From Symsagittifera roscoffensis (Eukaryota > Xenacoelomorpha > Acoela > Convolutidae), in the NCBI RefSeq assembly GCF_963678635.1, contig NC_087065.1, positions 496,001 to 560,000 on the forward strand: a DNA stretch of 64,000 nucleotides, in the 5' to 3' direction. The first letter of the stretch is position 1; each line of letters begins with the position of its first letter. The translations under genes and the position numbers were made by a program. The notes beneath the pieces were generated by a model, which saw only the letters and a program-made list of their open reading frames with translations, ran no database searches and was not told the origin of the DNA. Below, in pieces: positions 31,401 through 43,400 of the stretch.

Positions 31401-34400
31401 GACATTTTCCACATTCAAATATTAGTTCATTGCGCTTGTGGATTCGTGTTTCATGATGGTCTCGTCCCACCTTTGTTCGGCATGTCTTTTCGCATGGTGG
31501 CCAACGACATTTGAACCCTTCCTCCGTGATTGGTTTACCGGCTTGGCTTCTGGTTGGTTTCAGATCCCCTTTGTGTATTTCGCACATCTTGTTCTCCCAT
31601 TCATCCATGGCCTTCTTCCTCTCGTTCACAATACCCTTCCAATTTTTTCTGTCCATAGTTAGACCTTCGATGTTAGTCCAATGTAACCCTGCCTCTTTTA
31701 AAATTCTTTTCCAGTACGTTATAGTGTTGTTCTTCCCATTCTTTGGTCTTTCGCCTACTTCCGTCCAGTTGCCCAGAGTGATTTTCTTTACTGTTCTTGT
31801 GTCCGGCATCCTCGTCACTTGTCCTATCCTCTCCAGTGCCCGTGTTTCCATCTTCTGTCGAATTGATGTTATTCCTAGTTGCCTTCTGATCTCAAAACTA
31901 TTCACCCCTTCCTTCTGCATCCTGTATAGCGCCAGCCCCTTCCCATTATTCCATACGTTTCTGTACGCTATATCGGCCACTCTTTGTAATTTCGAAATGT
32001 CCGTGGTTGTCCAGGGTCTCACCGAGCAGTCGAATAGCATGGTTGATTCTACTACTGCTTGGACAATTACCGCCTTGGTTCTCTTTGACAGTGTTGACTT
32101 CCATAGCCATTTCTTGGCCTTTGACCAAGCATGGTAGCCTCTTTTAATCCTCGCGTTTATGTCTTCCTTTCTTCCAATTAGGGTCCCCAACATCCTTGTC
32201 CTGTCCGCTGCCTCGCTGCCAAACATTATGAATTCTTCTTTCCCATCGTGACACACTTCTTCATGCTTCAGCATCGTCTTCTTAATTGTCTCTTTACCTC
32301 GACTGAGCTCTTCCATACTTCCTAACAGAGTGGAGTCGTCCGCAAACAGCGAGTCCAGTATCTGGAATTCAATCCTGTTGCTGCTCTGTAGGTTCCTTTG
32401 GGACGTCGCAGGGGGGAGGCTGTTTCCCGGTCTCCAGGTCCACTTCAAGCCGCATTCTTCCTTTGCCTCCTTTATCCGATCCATTTGGGCTTGCCTCATG
32501 GATGTAGTATGATAAATATTAAACAGAATGGGCGAGGTGGAGCAACCTTCGCGAAGGCCCCTTTGTGGCGTCCATGGTGTACTCAGTTCCTGTTTGCCTT
32601 TTACTCGGTATTGTGTGTTCTCATGTAAGCCTTTCAGGATTTCTAAGATGCTTGGAGGCATACCTAGCTTTCCTAGTATCCCCCATAAAAGTGGTTTGTT
32701 CGTTCTCGGGTAGGCCTTTTTTATGTCCAAGAGTACAGCTCCTGGTCTTCTCGGGTCAGGGTGGTTAGACCTTCCCAGAACTCTACTTGTCTCTTCGTCG
32801 ATTCTGATTATAGTCTGTGTTGCGTCCGCGGTCGATCTGTTTTTCCTGAAGCCATTTTGGTTCTCGTCTAATGCCCCAATCCCTTCCGCCCATAGTCTGA
32901 TCCTGGAGGCCAGTACTCTGGCTATGATCCGGCTGGCTAAAGGAAGGAGGCAAATGCCTCTGTAGTTTTGTAGATCGTTCTTTGGACCCTTCTTGTGAAT
33001 GGGTACCACCCATCCTTCTTTGGTTTCCTCGGGCCAGGTGTTTGGATCTGTTTCAAGCAGTTGTATGACGCTCTTGAAAATTTCTCTTTTTGTTGTGTTG
33101 TCAGCGGCATTGATCCCAACTGGCGCACTCCGTCGATCCCTGACGCGCCGTCCTTCATGAGAGCAACTTCTCGCTCCACTTCCTACACTGTGAATTCCAT
33201 TTCTATTTTCCGTGCTGCTTCTCGTGCCACAGTGTCCCTTCTTTGTTCCAGACTATCGATTAAGGATTTTATTTCTCCCTCCGGTCGGTCATATCTCGTT
33301 GCCGAGACTTGCATGAAATGCTCTTTGCATTCCTCCGGGCTGAAGAATTCGTCCTCAACACAGCTATTATTGTCTTTGATGCCAATCCTTCTCAAGGTTT
33401 TATACAGGATTCTCATATCGCCGCTAGTTTCGGCTCTTTTGGCTTCGTTGACAATCTCTAGCCACCATTCTTCTTCCCACTCTTTCTGTCTTTTGAAATC
33501 CTTTCTAGCTTTCCGTCTCTCTTCCTTCGCTGCTTCGTTTCCGTCTTGTGCTCGAGCTGTTAGTTCGCACATTTTCTTTTGCGCCCTTTCTATTTCCTCT
33601 TTGTGCCTCTCCAACGCGGGGTTTAGGGGTTGTTTTTCTACTGTGCCGCACACTTCTTCCCCTACTTTCTTCATCGCCTTTGCTGTTTGTGTCCAGTCTT
33701 CGAGCTCTTCTGTAGCTAATTTATTGGCGTATTCCGTTGCCTTTGTCACCGTTCTTAGTTTTTCCCAGTCTATTTTCTTCTTGGGTTGGCTGGTCTTGTT
33801 ATTGCGCTTCCTGTCAAGAGAGTTATTCAGGGTACAGCACATCGCTTTCGGTCTGTGGTCGCTTAGATCCTTGCTCGTCGGTACCGTGAAAATCCTCCGT
33901 GCGCGTTTTGCCCGGTCTTGTTGTTTCATAATGAAGCCGTCTATTTCATGCCATGTTCTGTTCTTGGGATGCTTCCATGTTCCTCTCCTCTTGTGGCTGA
34001 AAAAGGAGTTGCACCAGGCTAGGCTGTTCTCTTGGCACCATTCCAGTAGGTTCATACCCGCTGCGTTTGTCTTGCCTAAACCGTGGATACCCGCCGTCTG
34101 GTCCGCCCCCCTATTAGCACTCTCCCCTACCACTGAGTTGAAGTCGCCCCCTATTATGACCATGTCCTTGCTCTCGATTAGGGTAGAGAGCTCCTCTCTG
34201 TACCTCATGAACTCGATACTGAGGCCTTCCCAGAGTGGTTGATATGTCGAGATAAACCGGTAGCCATCCACGTCTATCGAGATGCTTCTCTCCCGGATTA
34301 CTCTCCTATAACCTTGATCTGCCCATTTCGAGGCCCACTGGTCCCTTAGGAAAATGCCACTTCTTTTTCCATGGATCAATACTCTGAAAATCTCCCTGGC

Positions 34401-37400
34401 CTTGATCCATTTGAAGACTTCTTCTTGTTCTTGGAGTTCGCTCATCATTACCACTTCCGCCTTGCTGTTGGCTATGGCTTTAACAATCTCCGCGAATCTG
34501 TTTCTTTTCGGGAAACTAACTCGCGCCCTTTGGATAGTCCAAGCCCACAGCGTGATAGTCTCCTCCCTTCCTTTGTTTCTTGCGTCCTTCATCCAATTCT
34601 CATGTCGCTCTCTTTGCCTTCGCTGTCTCTTCTCTCTTTTGTTCCTCTTTCTTCTGATCCGTTTGCTGTCGGTTTGCTGGCGGGGGGGGGGGAGCAGGGC
34701 AGCATGTGGCCTTGAAACTTGCGTCCCACCTTCCATTCTCTCCTAGGTCGGTGCAGCCCCAATGTACCCACTTCCCACATCCGTTGCATTTTACTGACCA
34801 CTGACTCTTTGATCGCACACTGCACACTTCTACACTTTCGGACCTGGGTTTGGTTCCACATCGTTGTACAGATGTAGGGACACCAGAGATTCCGTGTGCC
34901 GCAGGGTGTGACGGATCGCCTTCATCGAGGGACGGTTGGCTGGGCCGTCTCTGTTTTGGGGTGTGTTTGAGAGACTCCGCCCGGCAGTGTGACCTAAGTC
35001 TGACTCACTGCCGGGCCTTGTCCCCCCCCCCCGCTTGGTATGGTCTTTGTTCGATTTCTCTCTGCGCTTTTCTCCCCGGGCAGGCGCCAAACCATCGAAA
35101 AGCATCGTGACACACTTCTTCTTCTTCTTCTTCTTCCATCATTTTCTTCTTCTTCTTTTTCTTAAAAGTTCTTTCTAGTTGAACTTCCAGCTATTGCCAA
35201 CTATATACAGCGCTGTAAACATTTATTTTACCCCCTCTGAACTCATTGAAATAGGGTACTAGAATTTTTGTCCCGTAAATAACTTTGTTCTCAGGACTTC
35301 TGGTCGCATCTCAAGTGGTACCTTGTTTTCATAATTAATTCAAATTCTTAGAGTTCTCGGCCCACTTAGCCTGGAGGCGACGAATACGCTGGGGATGGCA
35401 AAGGCCCCTTTTTTCGAACGGGAAATCTTAAGTTTCATTAAAATTGTCGGCCAATTATTTGTCTGCTCATCTTTTGTCGGCTTAGTTGCCACATCTTGGA
35501 AGCGTTTTTTTAACGTTGCTTTTAGTGCTTGATTTAATCCTGCCTTTCGCAATTTTACTTACCTTGACTTCGTATTTCTTTTTTTTTCGTTTCCCTTAAA
35601 CATTTTATTCGGCCCAAATTATCTATACCTATTTTTTCATCGGCTTCTAATATTGGGTGGTTTCAGGGGAAACGCATTTGTTTCGCCCCCTCCGCACTTT
35701 TCAATTTCATGTTGGTCATATTTTTACCGCTCGGTTTGTTGGAATTTCTTTTTTTAATTTTTTTTTCCGGCTTATAATATATCGATTTATAGGCCTCATT
35801 TTGAGTCGTTTGAAGAGCAAAAAGGTTTTATCTAAACATTTTGATGCAGGACTTGTGTGTCTGCTGAAGAATTGTCGGCTTAAACTAGTGAAAAAATGTG
35901 ATCAAATTAGATGCATATTTGGTCAGCTTTTTTAAGAGTTGATGAAATAGTGGAGTCTCTTAAATAGGTCGTGATGATTTTTTTTTTCAGGAAGTTTAAA
36001 AATTTGTTCACACTAAGATTTGATTTGCTGCGTTTTGATTTTGATTTTTTCAAGTTCAGTTCATTTTTTTAAAATCAAAATAAGGATATTCCACTATCGT
36101 AAAGCAACAGTGAAAATGTCAAGACAAACGTGATGGACTTCTAATTTCGAAAAAGGATTTTTTTTCAGATTTCCCAGTGGGGTAACAAGTTTTCTATTGA
36201 TGCAGTTTTTTCATGAAAGGGGTTGTTTTATAAAAAAAAATTCTCAGTCGTTAATTGTTGTAGCTATTCAAAAAGCTTTAGGGCCATTAATTTGTCCATC
36301 TAAAAGGCTTTAGGGCCATCTTATGAATGCACTTAGGTATATATGCTTTTTTGAAATTGATTGAAATTCGACTGCTGAAGTTAACGTGAATAGCGCTATC
36401 CAAATACGAAGGTGGAAATGGCGCGAAAAAACGAGAACAGTTTTGTTTCAAAAGTGGAATTTAATTTTTAGATTTCCAGCAGAATAAAAACTTTACATAT
36501 TGATCCAGTTTTCTCAAGTTGGGTTAGTTTTATTAAAAAAGCGCCAATCATAAATTGTTTAAGAGATTCAAAGAGCTTAAAGGGTATCTATTTTTTTCTT
36601 TAAAAATCGAAAGATTTTTTAAACAAAGTCAGTGTTTTTTTTTACTTGCGTTCATTACTCTTTTCCAACTGTCAGTTGGCTTTATTTAAGTTGATGAACT
36701 GTTAGCCTGCTTTCCTCGATGCAATGATCGTCCAGAAAAGTAAAAAAAAATACACTATACAAATTTTGATTTTTTCCTATTTTTTCTCGACACAAAAAAA
36801 CTTCAGTTGGCCAATTCGTTGCGTGCTTTTCACTCATCACCCACATGCTCACGTTTGATAATGCCTGTAGTTGTGTTTTGCCGTCTTTGCTTGGAGGAGA
36901 GATTGCTCAATTGGTCTGTTTGATAATGCCTGTAATTGTGTTTTGCCGTCTTTGCTTGGAGGAGAGATTGCTCAATTCGCCCGTTTGATAATGCCTGTAG
37001 TTGTGTTTTGCCGTCTTTGCTTGGAGAAGAGATTGCTCAATTGGTCCGTTTGTTAATGCCTGTAATTGTGTTTTGCCGTCTTTGCTTGGAGGAGAGATTG
37101 CTCAATTGGTCCGTTTGATAATGCCTGTAGTTGTGTTTTGCCGTCTTTGCTTGGAGGAGAGATTGCTCAATTGGTGCGTTTGATAATGCCTGTAGTTGTG
37201 TTTTGCCGTCTTTGCTTGGAGGAGAGATTGCTCAATTGGTCTGTTTGATAATGCCTCTAGTTGTGTTTTGCCGTCTTTGCTTGGAGGAGAGATTGCTCAA
37301 TTGGTCCGTTTGATAATGCCCGTAATTGTGTTTTGCCGTCTTTGCTACGAGGAGAGATTGCTCAATTGGTCCGTTTGATAATGCCTTTAGTTGTGTTTCG

Positions 37401-40400
37401 CCGTCTTTGCTTGGAGGAGAGATTGCTCAGTTGGTATGTTTGATAATGCCCGTAGTTGTGTTTTGCCGTCTTTGCTTGGAGGAGAGATTGCTCAATTGGT
37501 CCGTTTGATAATGCCTGTAGTTTGTGTTTTGCCGTCTTTGCTTGGAGGAGAGGTTGCTCAATTGGTCTGTCTGATTATGCCTGTAGTTGTGTTTTGCCGT
37601 CTTTGCTTGGAGGAGAGATTGCTCAATTGGTCCGTTTGATAATGCCTGTAGTTGTGTTTTGCCGTCTTTGCTTGGAGGGAGATTGCTCAATTGGTCCGTT
37701 TGATAATGCCTGTAGTTGTGTTTTGCCGTCTTTGCTTGGAGGAGAGATTGCTCAATTGGTCCGTTTGATAATGCCTGTAGTTGTGTATTGCCGTCTTTGC
37801 TTGGAGGAGAGATTGCTCAATTGGTCCGTTTGATAATGCCTGTAGTTGTGTTTTGCCGTCTTTGCTTGGAGGAGAGATTGCTCAATTGGTCCGTTTGATA
37901 ATGCCTGTAGTTTTTTTGCCGTCTTTGCTTGGAGGAGAGATTGCTCAATTGGTCTGTTTGATAATGCCTCTAGTTGTGTTTTGCCGTCTTTGCTTGGAGG
38001 AGAGATTGCTCAATTGGTCCGTTTGATAATGCCCGTAGTTGTGTTTTGCCGTCTTTGCTTGGAGGAGAGATTGCTCAATTGGTCCGTTTGATAATGCCTG
38101 TAGTTTGTGTTTTGCCGTCTTTGATTGGAGGAGAGGTTGCTCAATTGGTGCGTTTGATAATGCCCGTAGTTGTGTTTTGCCGTCTTTGCTTGGAGGAGAG
38201 ATTGCTCAATTGGTCCGTTTGATAATGCCTGTAGTTTGTGTTTTGCCGTCTTTGCTTGGAGGAGAGATTGCTCAATTGGTCCGTTTGATAATGCCCGTAG
38301 TTGTGTTTTGCCGTCTTTGCTTGGAGGAGAGATTGCTCAATTGGTCCGTTTGATAATGCCTGTAGTTTGTGTTTTGCCGTCTTTGATTGGAGGAGAGGTT
38401 GATCAATTGGTGCGTTTGATAATGCCCGTAGTTGTGTTTTGCCGTCTTTGCTTGGAGGAGAGATTGCTCAATTGGTCCGTTTGATAATGCCTGTAGTTTG
38501 TGTTTTGCCGTCTTTGATTGGAGGAGAGGTTGATCAATTGGTGCGTTTGATAATGCCCGTAGTTGTGTTTTGCCGTCTTTGCTTGGAGGAGAGATTGCTC
38601 AATTGGTCCGTTTGATAATGCCTGTAGTTTGTGTTTTGCCGTCTTTGATTGGAGGAGAGGTTGCTCAATTGGTCTGTTTGATAATGCCTGTAGTTGTGTT
38701 TTGCCGTCTTTGCTTGGAGGAGAGATTGCTCAATTGGTCCGTTTGATAATGCCTGTAGATGTGTTTTGCCGTCATTGCTTGGAGGAGAGATTGCTCAATT
38801 GGTCCGTTTGATAATGCCTGTAGTTGTGTATTGCCGTCTTTGCTTGGAGGAGAGATTGCTCAATTGGTCCGTTTGATAATGCCTGTAGTTGTGTTTTGCC
38901 GTCTTTGCTTGGAGGAGAGATTGCTCAATTGGTCTGTTTGACAATGCCTCTAGTTGTGTTTTGCCGTCTTTGCTTGGAGGAGAGATTGCTCAATTGGTCC
39001 GTTTGATAATGCCTGTAGTTGTGTATTGCCGTCTTTGCTTGGAGGAGAGATTGCTCAATTGGTCCGTTTGATAATGCCTGTAGTTGTGTTTTGCCGTCTT
39101 TGCTTGGAGGAGAGATTGCTCAATTGGTCTGTTTGACAATGCCTCTAGTTGTGTTTTGCCGTCTTTGCTTCGAGGAGAGATTGCTCAATTGGTCCTTTTG
39201 ATAATGCCTCTAGTTGTGTTTTGCCGTCTTTGCTTGGAGGAGAGGTTGCTCAATTGGTCTGTTTGATAATGCCTCTAGTTGTGTTTTGCCGTCTTTGCTT
39301 CGAGGAGAGATTGCTCAATTGGTCCTTTTGATAATGCCTCTAGTTGTGTTTTGCCGTCTTTGCTTGGAGGAGAGATTGCTCAATTGGTCTGTTTGATAAT
39401 GCCTCTAGTTGTGTTTTGCCGTCTTTGCTTGGAGGAGAGGTTGCTCAATTGGTCCGTTTGATCAAGACTTAATTCAGACGAGACAAATTGAGATGCAATT
39501 CAGACTGTGATTGTTTGCTTTTGCCTTAATTAAGACGGTTATACAAACCTTGTTTCGCTTATTTTGTAGTTATCCTAGAAAACGGAAAGATTGAAAAGAG
39601 TTTTTAGTAGCAGAGCAACCGGTTTTCTTTTTGAAGTGTAAAAGAATGAAGTTAATTTCACTTATATAAGTCTTGATGATTTTTTATATTTTTTGCTTAT
39701 TTTTTATACGAAAAAGTGTTAAAATGCTCTTATAACTACAGAAGTGCAGTCGCACATATTAATGCATTTTTGTATATTTGTTTTAAAGTTCCATTCAAGT
39801 TAATCTGCTAAAAATAGGTAAATTGTGCTCTCCAATTACGAAAGTGGAAACATTGCAAAAAAATATGGGCTTCTAGTTTCGAATGTTTTTTTAAAAAATA
39901 TTTCCCATCGGAAAAAAAGTTTTACCGATTGATCCAATTTTCATAAGTTGATTTGAAAAAGAAGTCAATCATAATTTTTTTTAAACCTGATTAATATGTA
40001 ATTTTTTTTCGAAATTCGAAAGAACAATATTCAATAATTCGAAAGAAAAATATTCAAAATTTTTCAATCATTTTTTTCGGTTTTCTTGTTCTTATACTTT
40101 GCCTGCCTTTTTGTGGGCTCTGATTTTGTTTGGAACAAGTTGAAAAATTTTTGATGATAAGTGTGGCATGGTTAAGTTTATGGCCAGAACTGGGTGGGAT
40201 GTGATGTGTCTGTATTGTTGTATTGTGTGTTGTAGGGAGGAAGACGGGGGAGGTGTTGGGGGTGATTGACAGGGGCAACAACAGTGTGGTGACTCTGCTG
40301 AACTACATTCTGTTCACGATTCTGCCCACCATAGCCGACATTCTCATAGCCATTGTGTACTTTGTGTTCGCCTTCAACCTCTACTTTGGCCTGATAGTGT

Positions 40401-43400
40401 TCGGCTGTCTGAGTGCTTACGTGGCCGCCACAATCACAATATCCGAGTGGAGGACCAAGTTCAGGCGCGAGGTCAACAGACTGGACAATGCCTCACGTAC
40501 AAAGGTACTAATAGCAGGAAACAGGGCAAGATACTCTCACTTATACGCACACACGCACAAACACACTATTTAGATGAAATGTAGCAACTGTTTATCATGT
40601 CCGCCTATAGCAAGCAGGTCGACTCAGCAGTCGCCGCTAGTCTCTCTCTACTCCCGTCTGTCAGCCAAAACATGTTTATTTCAATGTCTCAACTAAAGTG
40701 GTCTCATTTATTTATCACCCATATTTTTTGGTATTCACTTGAGCATTATAAGACGATTTGTTGCCCAGGAGGACATAGACAAGCACAGAAGCAGTTCAAA
40801 TATTCGCGTTTAACACCTGTTCACATAAATTGGCATGAAGTTTTAGCTGCTGTGCTGTCTCACGGTTAACTGATAGAAGCGTGAATGTGAAGCGACAAGC
40901 AGTGTGTGGATTGAGATGGAGTGTTTGCTGCTTCTGCTTGCTTGATGATGTGAAGTAGTTGTTGTGTTATGTTGTGTGTTGATTAGGCAGTGGACTCCCT
41001 CATCAACTTCGAGACTGTCAAGTACTATGGGGCTGAGAAGTACGAGGTGGAGCGATACGAGAGGAGTCTTCTCAGCTACCAGGAGATGCAGTGGAACAAC
41101 CTCGCCTCTCTCCAGCTCCTCAATCTAGTCCAGATTGTCATCGTCAACATGGGACTGTTCGCCGGCTGTCTCCTCTGTGCCTACTACATCATCGACCATC
41201 ACAGGTTATCAACACTACTCTTGCCCCTCCCTTTCTTTAAACTAAGGCAGCATGCTCTCATACTACCATGTACCTTTTTTAAACATAAGTCCCAAATAAA
41301 AGTGTTCATTAAATGGTTATATGGCATTTGTATCTACGCTTTGAAAAGTTTTTACTTTTTTCTTGAAAACTACTTCACCGATTTAAAGAAACATTCTTCC
41401 AATGGAATGACGGGTTACGCCAATATTTGTCTTGTATATCACGCTAGTCTTTTTAATAGCTCAATCCAAAGAACAAGTGGTAGAAAGTCGTTGTGCTCGG
41501 GTGGTTTTTTTTTCTTCAGACTTTTTAACTAGCCATTTTTGACGGAATTTTTCTATATCATTCGAAAGGTATTGTTGCCTTGAGCTTAAATTTGAAAAGA
41601 TATCTCACCGGCGATTATTTTTCGTAAAGTTATGGGGGGTTAAAGATTGGCATTTTGGCGAATTTGGGGCAATTAACGCGCGATATATTTCGCGCTATTA
41701 AAGCGTAAGCGGAGATTTAATTCGTCTTAGAAATTGTTCCAAATTGGTTGAAGGAAGCCTATTTGCCATAATTGATTTGTTACTAGAAGCGAAATTTATC
41801 ACTTTGTATTTTGTATGGCGTGTGGGGAGATGATTTTCACAAAAAACTAAAATGTTTATTTTTTTTTACATCAAGTTTTTTCAAGTTATTACTGCTTCAT
41901 AGACCTTAAAAGGCAGTCGGAACATTCAGGGCTTCGCCCTGATACGAGCAGTCTTGTTAAATATTTAGGCAGTTTTTGGGAAACCTTTTTCTTTTGTCAA
42001 AAAATACTCTGCCAATTCTACGATCAAGGATTCAACCGAAAACAAAAGAAACTAGGCATATTCCATGCATAAATTGTTTCTAAGTTCTTTTCTGTTGAAA
42101 AGGCAGCATGGCCTTATGAAAAGTTGCTTTTAAGAGTCGATGAAGGTTGTTCGGACTGTAACATAGGTCGCCTTGATTTGTTTTTTTTTTCAGGAAAAGT
42201 CTAAAATTTGTTCAGGACCAAATCTACTTTTCGCGTTTTGACTTTTAATTTCTTTTAAGGTCGCTTCATTTCTTCTGTTAAAAGGAAAGCAAACTCCACT
42301 ATCGAACAGAAAAAATGTTAAGGTCTTGAAAAATGAGATCGAACTTAAGTTAGGAAATTTGAATTTAGTTTTCAGGTTTCCAGCGAAATAAAATAGTTAC
42401 CTATTGATCCAGTTTTCTCAAATTGAGATTATTTTGTCGAAAAATTGCCAATCATAAATTGTTTTAGAAATTCAACGAGCCTTAGGGACATCTATATTTT
42501 CCTTTTAAATTCGAAAGTTCAGTTTTTTTTTAAAACATGTCAGTTTTTTTCTGTTTAATTGAGTTCATTGACTCTTTTCCAACGGTCTGTTGGCTATGTT
42601 TTGAATTTTTTACTGCTTTTGAGGTTTTTTCTCTAGATTTACCCTGCCAAATTTGAGATTAAGGGTTCAATCGAAGGAAAAACTTTTGGGGATCTGCCCT
42701 GCATCGGGAGCATTCCCCTGCTTTTGTAGAGAAATCGCTATGGATTTATGAAAAGTCAAATTTTATTTTTTTGACCGTTTTTTAGAATTTTTTTCAAGGG
42801 TGCTTTTGAAGCAATCAGTTCTGATCAAATGTAATTCTAGTTGTGTTAATTTGTTGTTTAGATCTGTGGGAACATTTGTCCTGTACACGACTTACATTGT
42901 GCAGCTGTACGGACCCCTCAACTTCCTGGGCACGTGGTTCCGAATGATCCAGCAGTCGTTCATAGACATGGAGAACATGCTGGACCTGTTCATGGAGTGT
43001 CCAGAAGTACAAGACAAGAATGACTGCACCCCCCTAGTGATCAGCGGGGGAGAGATAGAGTTCGAGCAAGTGTGTTTTCATTACACGCCCGAAAAGCCAA
43101 TTCTCTCAAATGTCTCCTTCAAGGTCAGCTTTAACTACTATTGCAATATATGATTGAGACTCCGAAATGAAATGCTGCTTTAAATGCTGAAAAATTGACA
43201 GGCTGTAGGGATGCAGGTGAAGATGTGTTGAAGATTGTTTTTTGCTGGTTGTAGGTTCCTGCTGGGAAGACAGTGGCCATAGTGGGTCCCTCGGGTGGGG
43301 GAAAGAGTACCATAATCAGACTGCTGTTCCGCTTCTATGACATCCATAGTGGGCGCATCAGCATAGACGGGGAGGACATCAGCCGAGTGAGTCAGCAGAG

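Larger units (their letters stand above)
31092..35114 (-). mobile_element. non-LTR retrotransposon (APE-type LINE), broken, in ABCB6 intron 4
   Basis: Read on the minus strand (5' end near 35114) the order is: a short leader peptide ending in a 2A-like DVEPNPGP, a PHD-like Cys/His finger, an AP endonuclease, a reverse transcriptase and four Cys/His fingers. The stop is at 31111-31113, only about 20 bp before the (GAA)n tail. The 5' end also abuts GAA repeats. Breaks: a shift between the 2A motif and the finger, another at the poly-C run (about 34690), an in-frame stop at about 33183-33185 and a shift near 33125. Reading frames are otherwise long, so the insertion looks fairly young. APE plus RT identifies a LINE; I cannot fix the clade. 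It is antisense to its host gene. Confidence 0.9.
31032..40235 (+). other. ABCB6: ABCB6 intron 4 (9.2 kb), the largest intron
   Basis: Order: CTT tract, antisense LINE, CTT tract, family A copy (35255-35660), family F (35934-36710), 65-bp minisatellite (36853-39462) and a family F copy (39640-40030). The 39463-39640 and 40030-40235 parts show nothing recognised. Joining exons 4 and 5 keeps phase and restores the conserved RWHLGRKTGEV motif. Confidence 0.85.
41205..42861 (+). other. ABCB6: ABCB6 intron 6 (1.7 kb), families C, E and F
   Basis: A family C start (AAACATAAGTCCCAAATAAA, about 41280), a family E copy (41520-41960) and a family F copy (42128-42600); 42600-42861 is T-rich spacer. Confidence 0.7.

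Noticed and set aside
31511-34242. Long plus-strand frames of 208 and 415 codons
   Set aside because: Antisense shadows of the LINE RT and endonuclease.
36871-39461. Many overlapping open frames of 60-125 codons ([15 protein letters not shown]-type)
   Set aside because: They are the 65-bp minisatellite read in three frames; 65 is not a multiple of three, so each frame repeats every 195 bp. No evidence of coding.
36853-39462. Possible CRISPR-like array
   Set aside because: Units are contiguous tandem copies with no unique spacers, in an animal intron.
41204-42862. A missing ABCB6 exon for the 'TVGDYVLF' segment
   Set aside because: Exon 6 and exon 7 join in phase and give [15 protein letters not shown], so the segment is present in a variant form.
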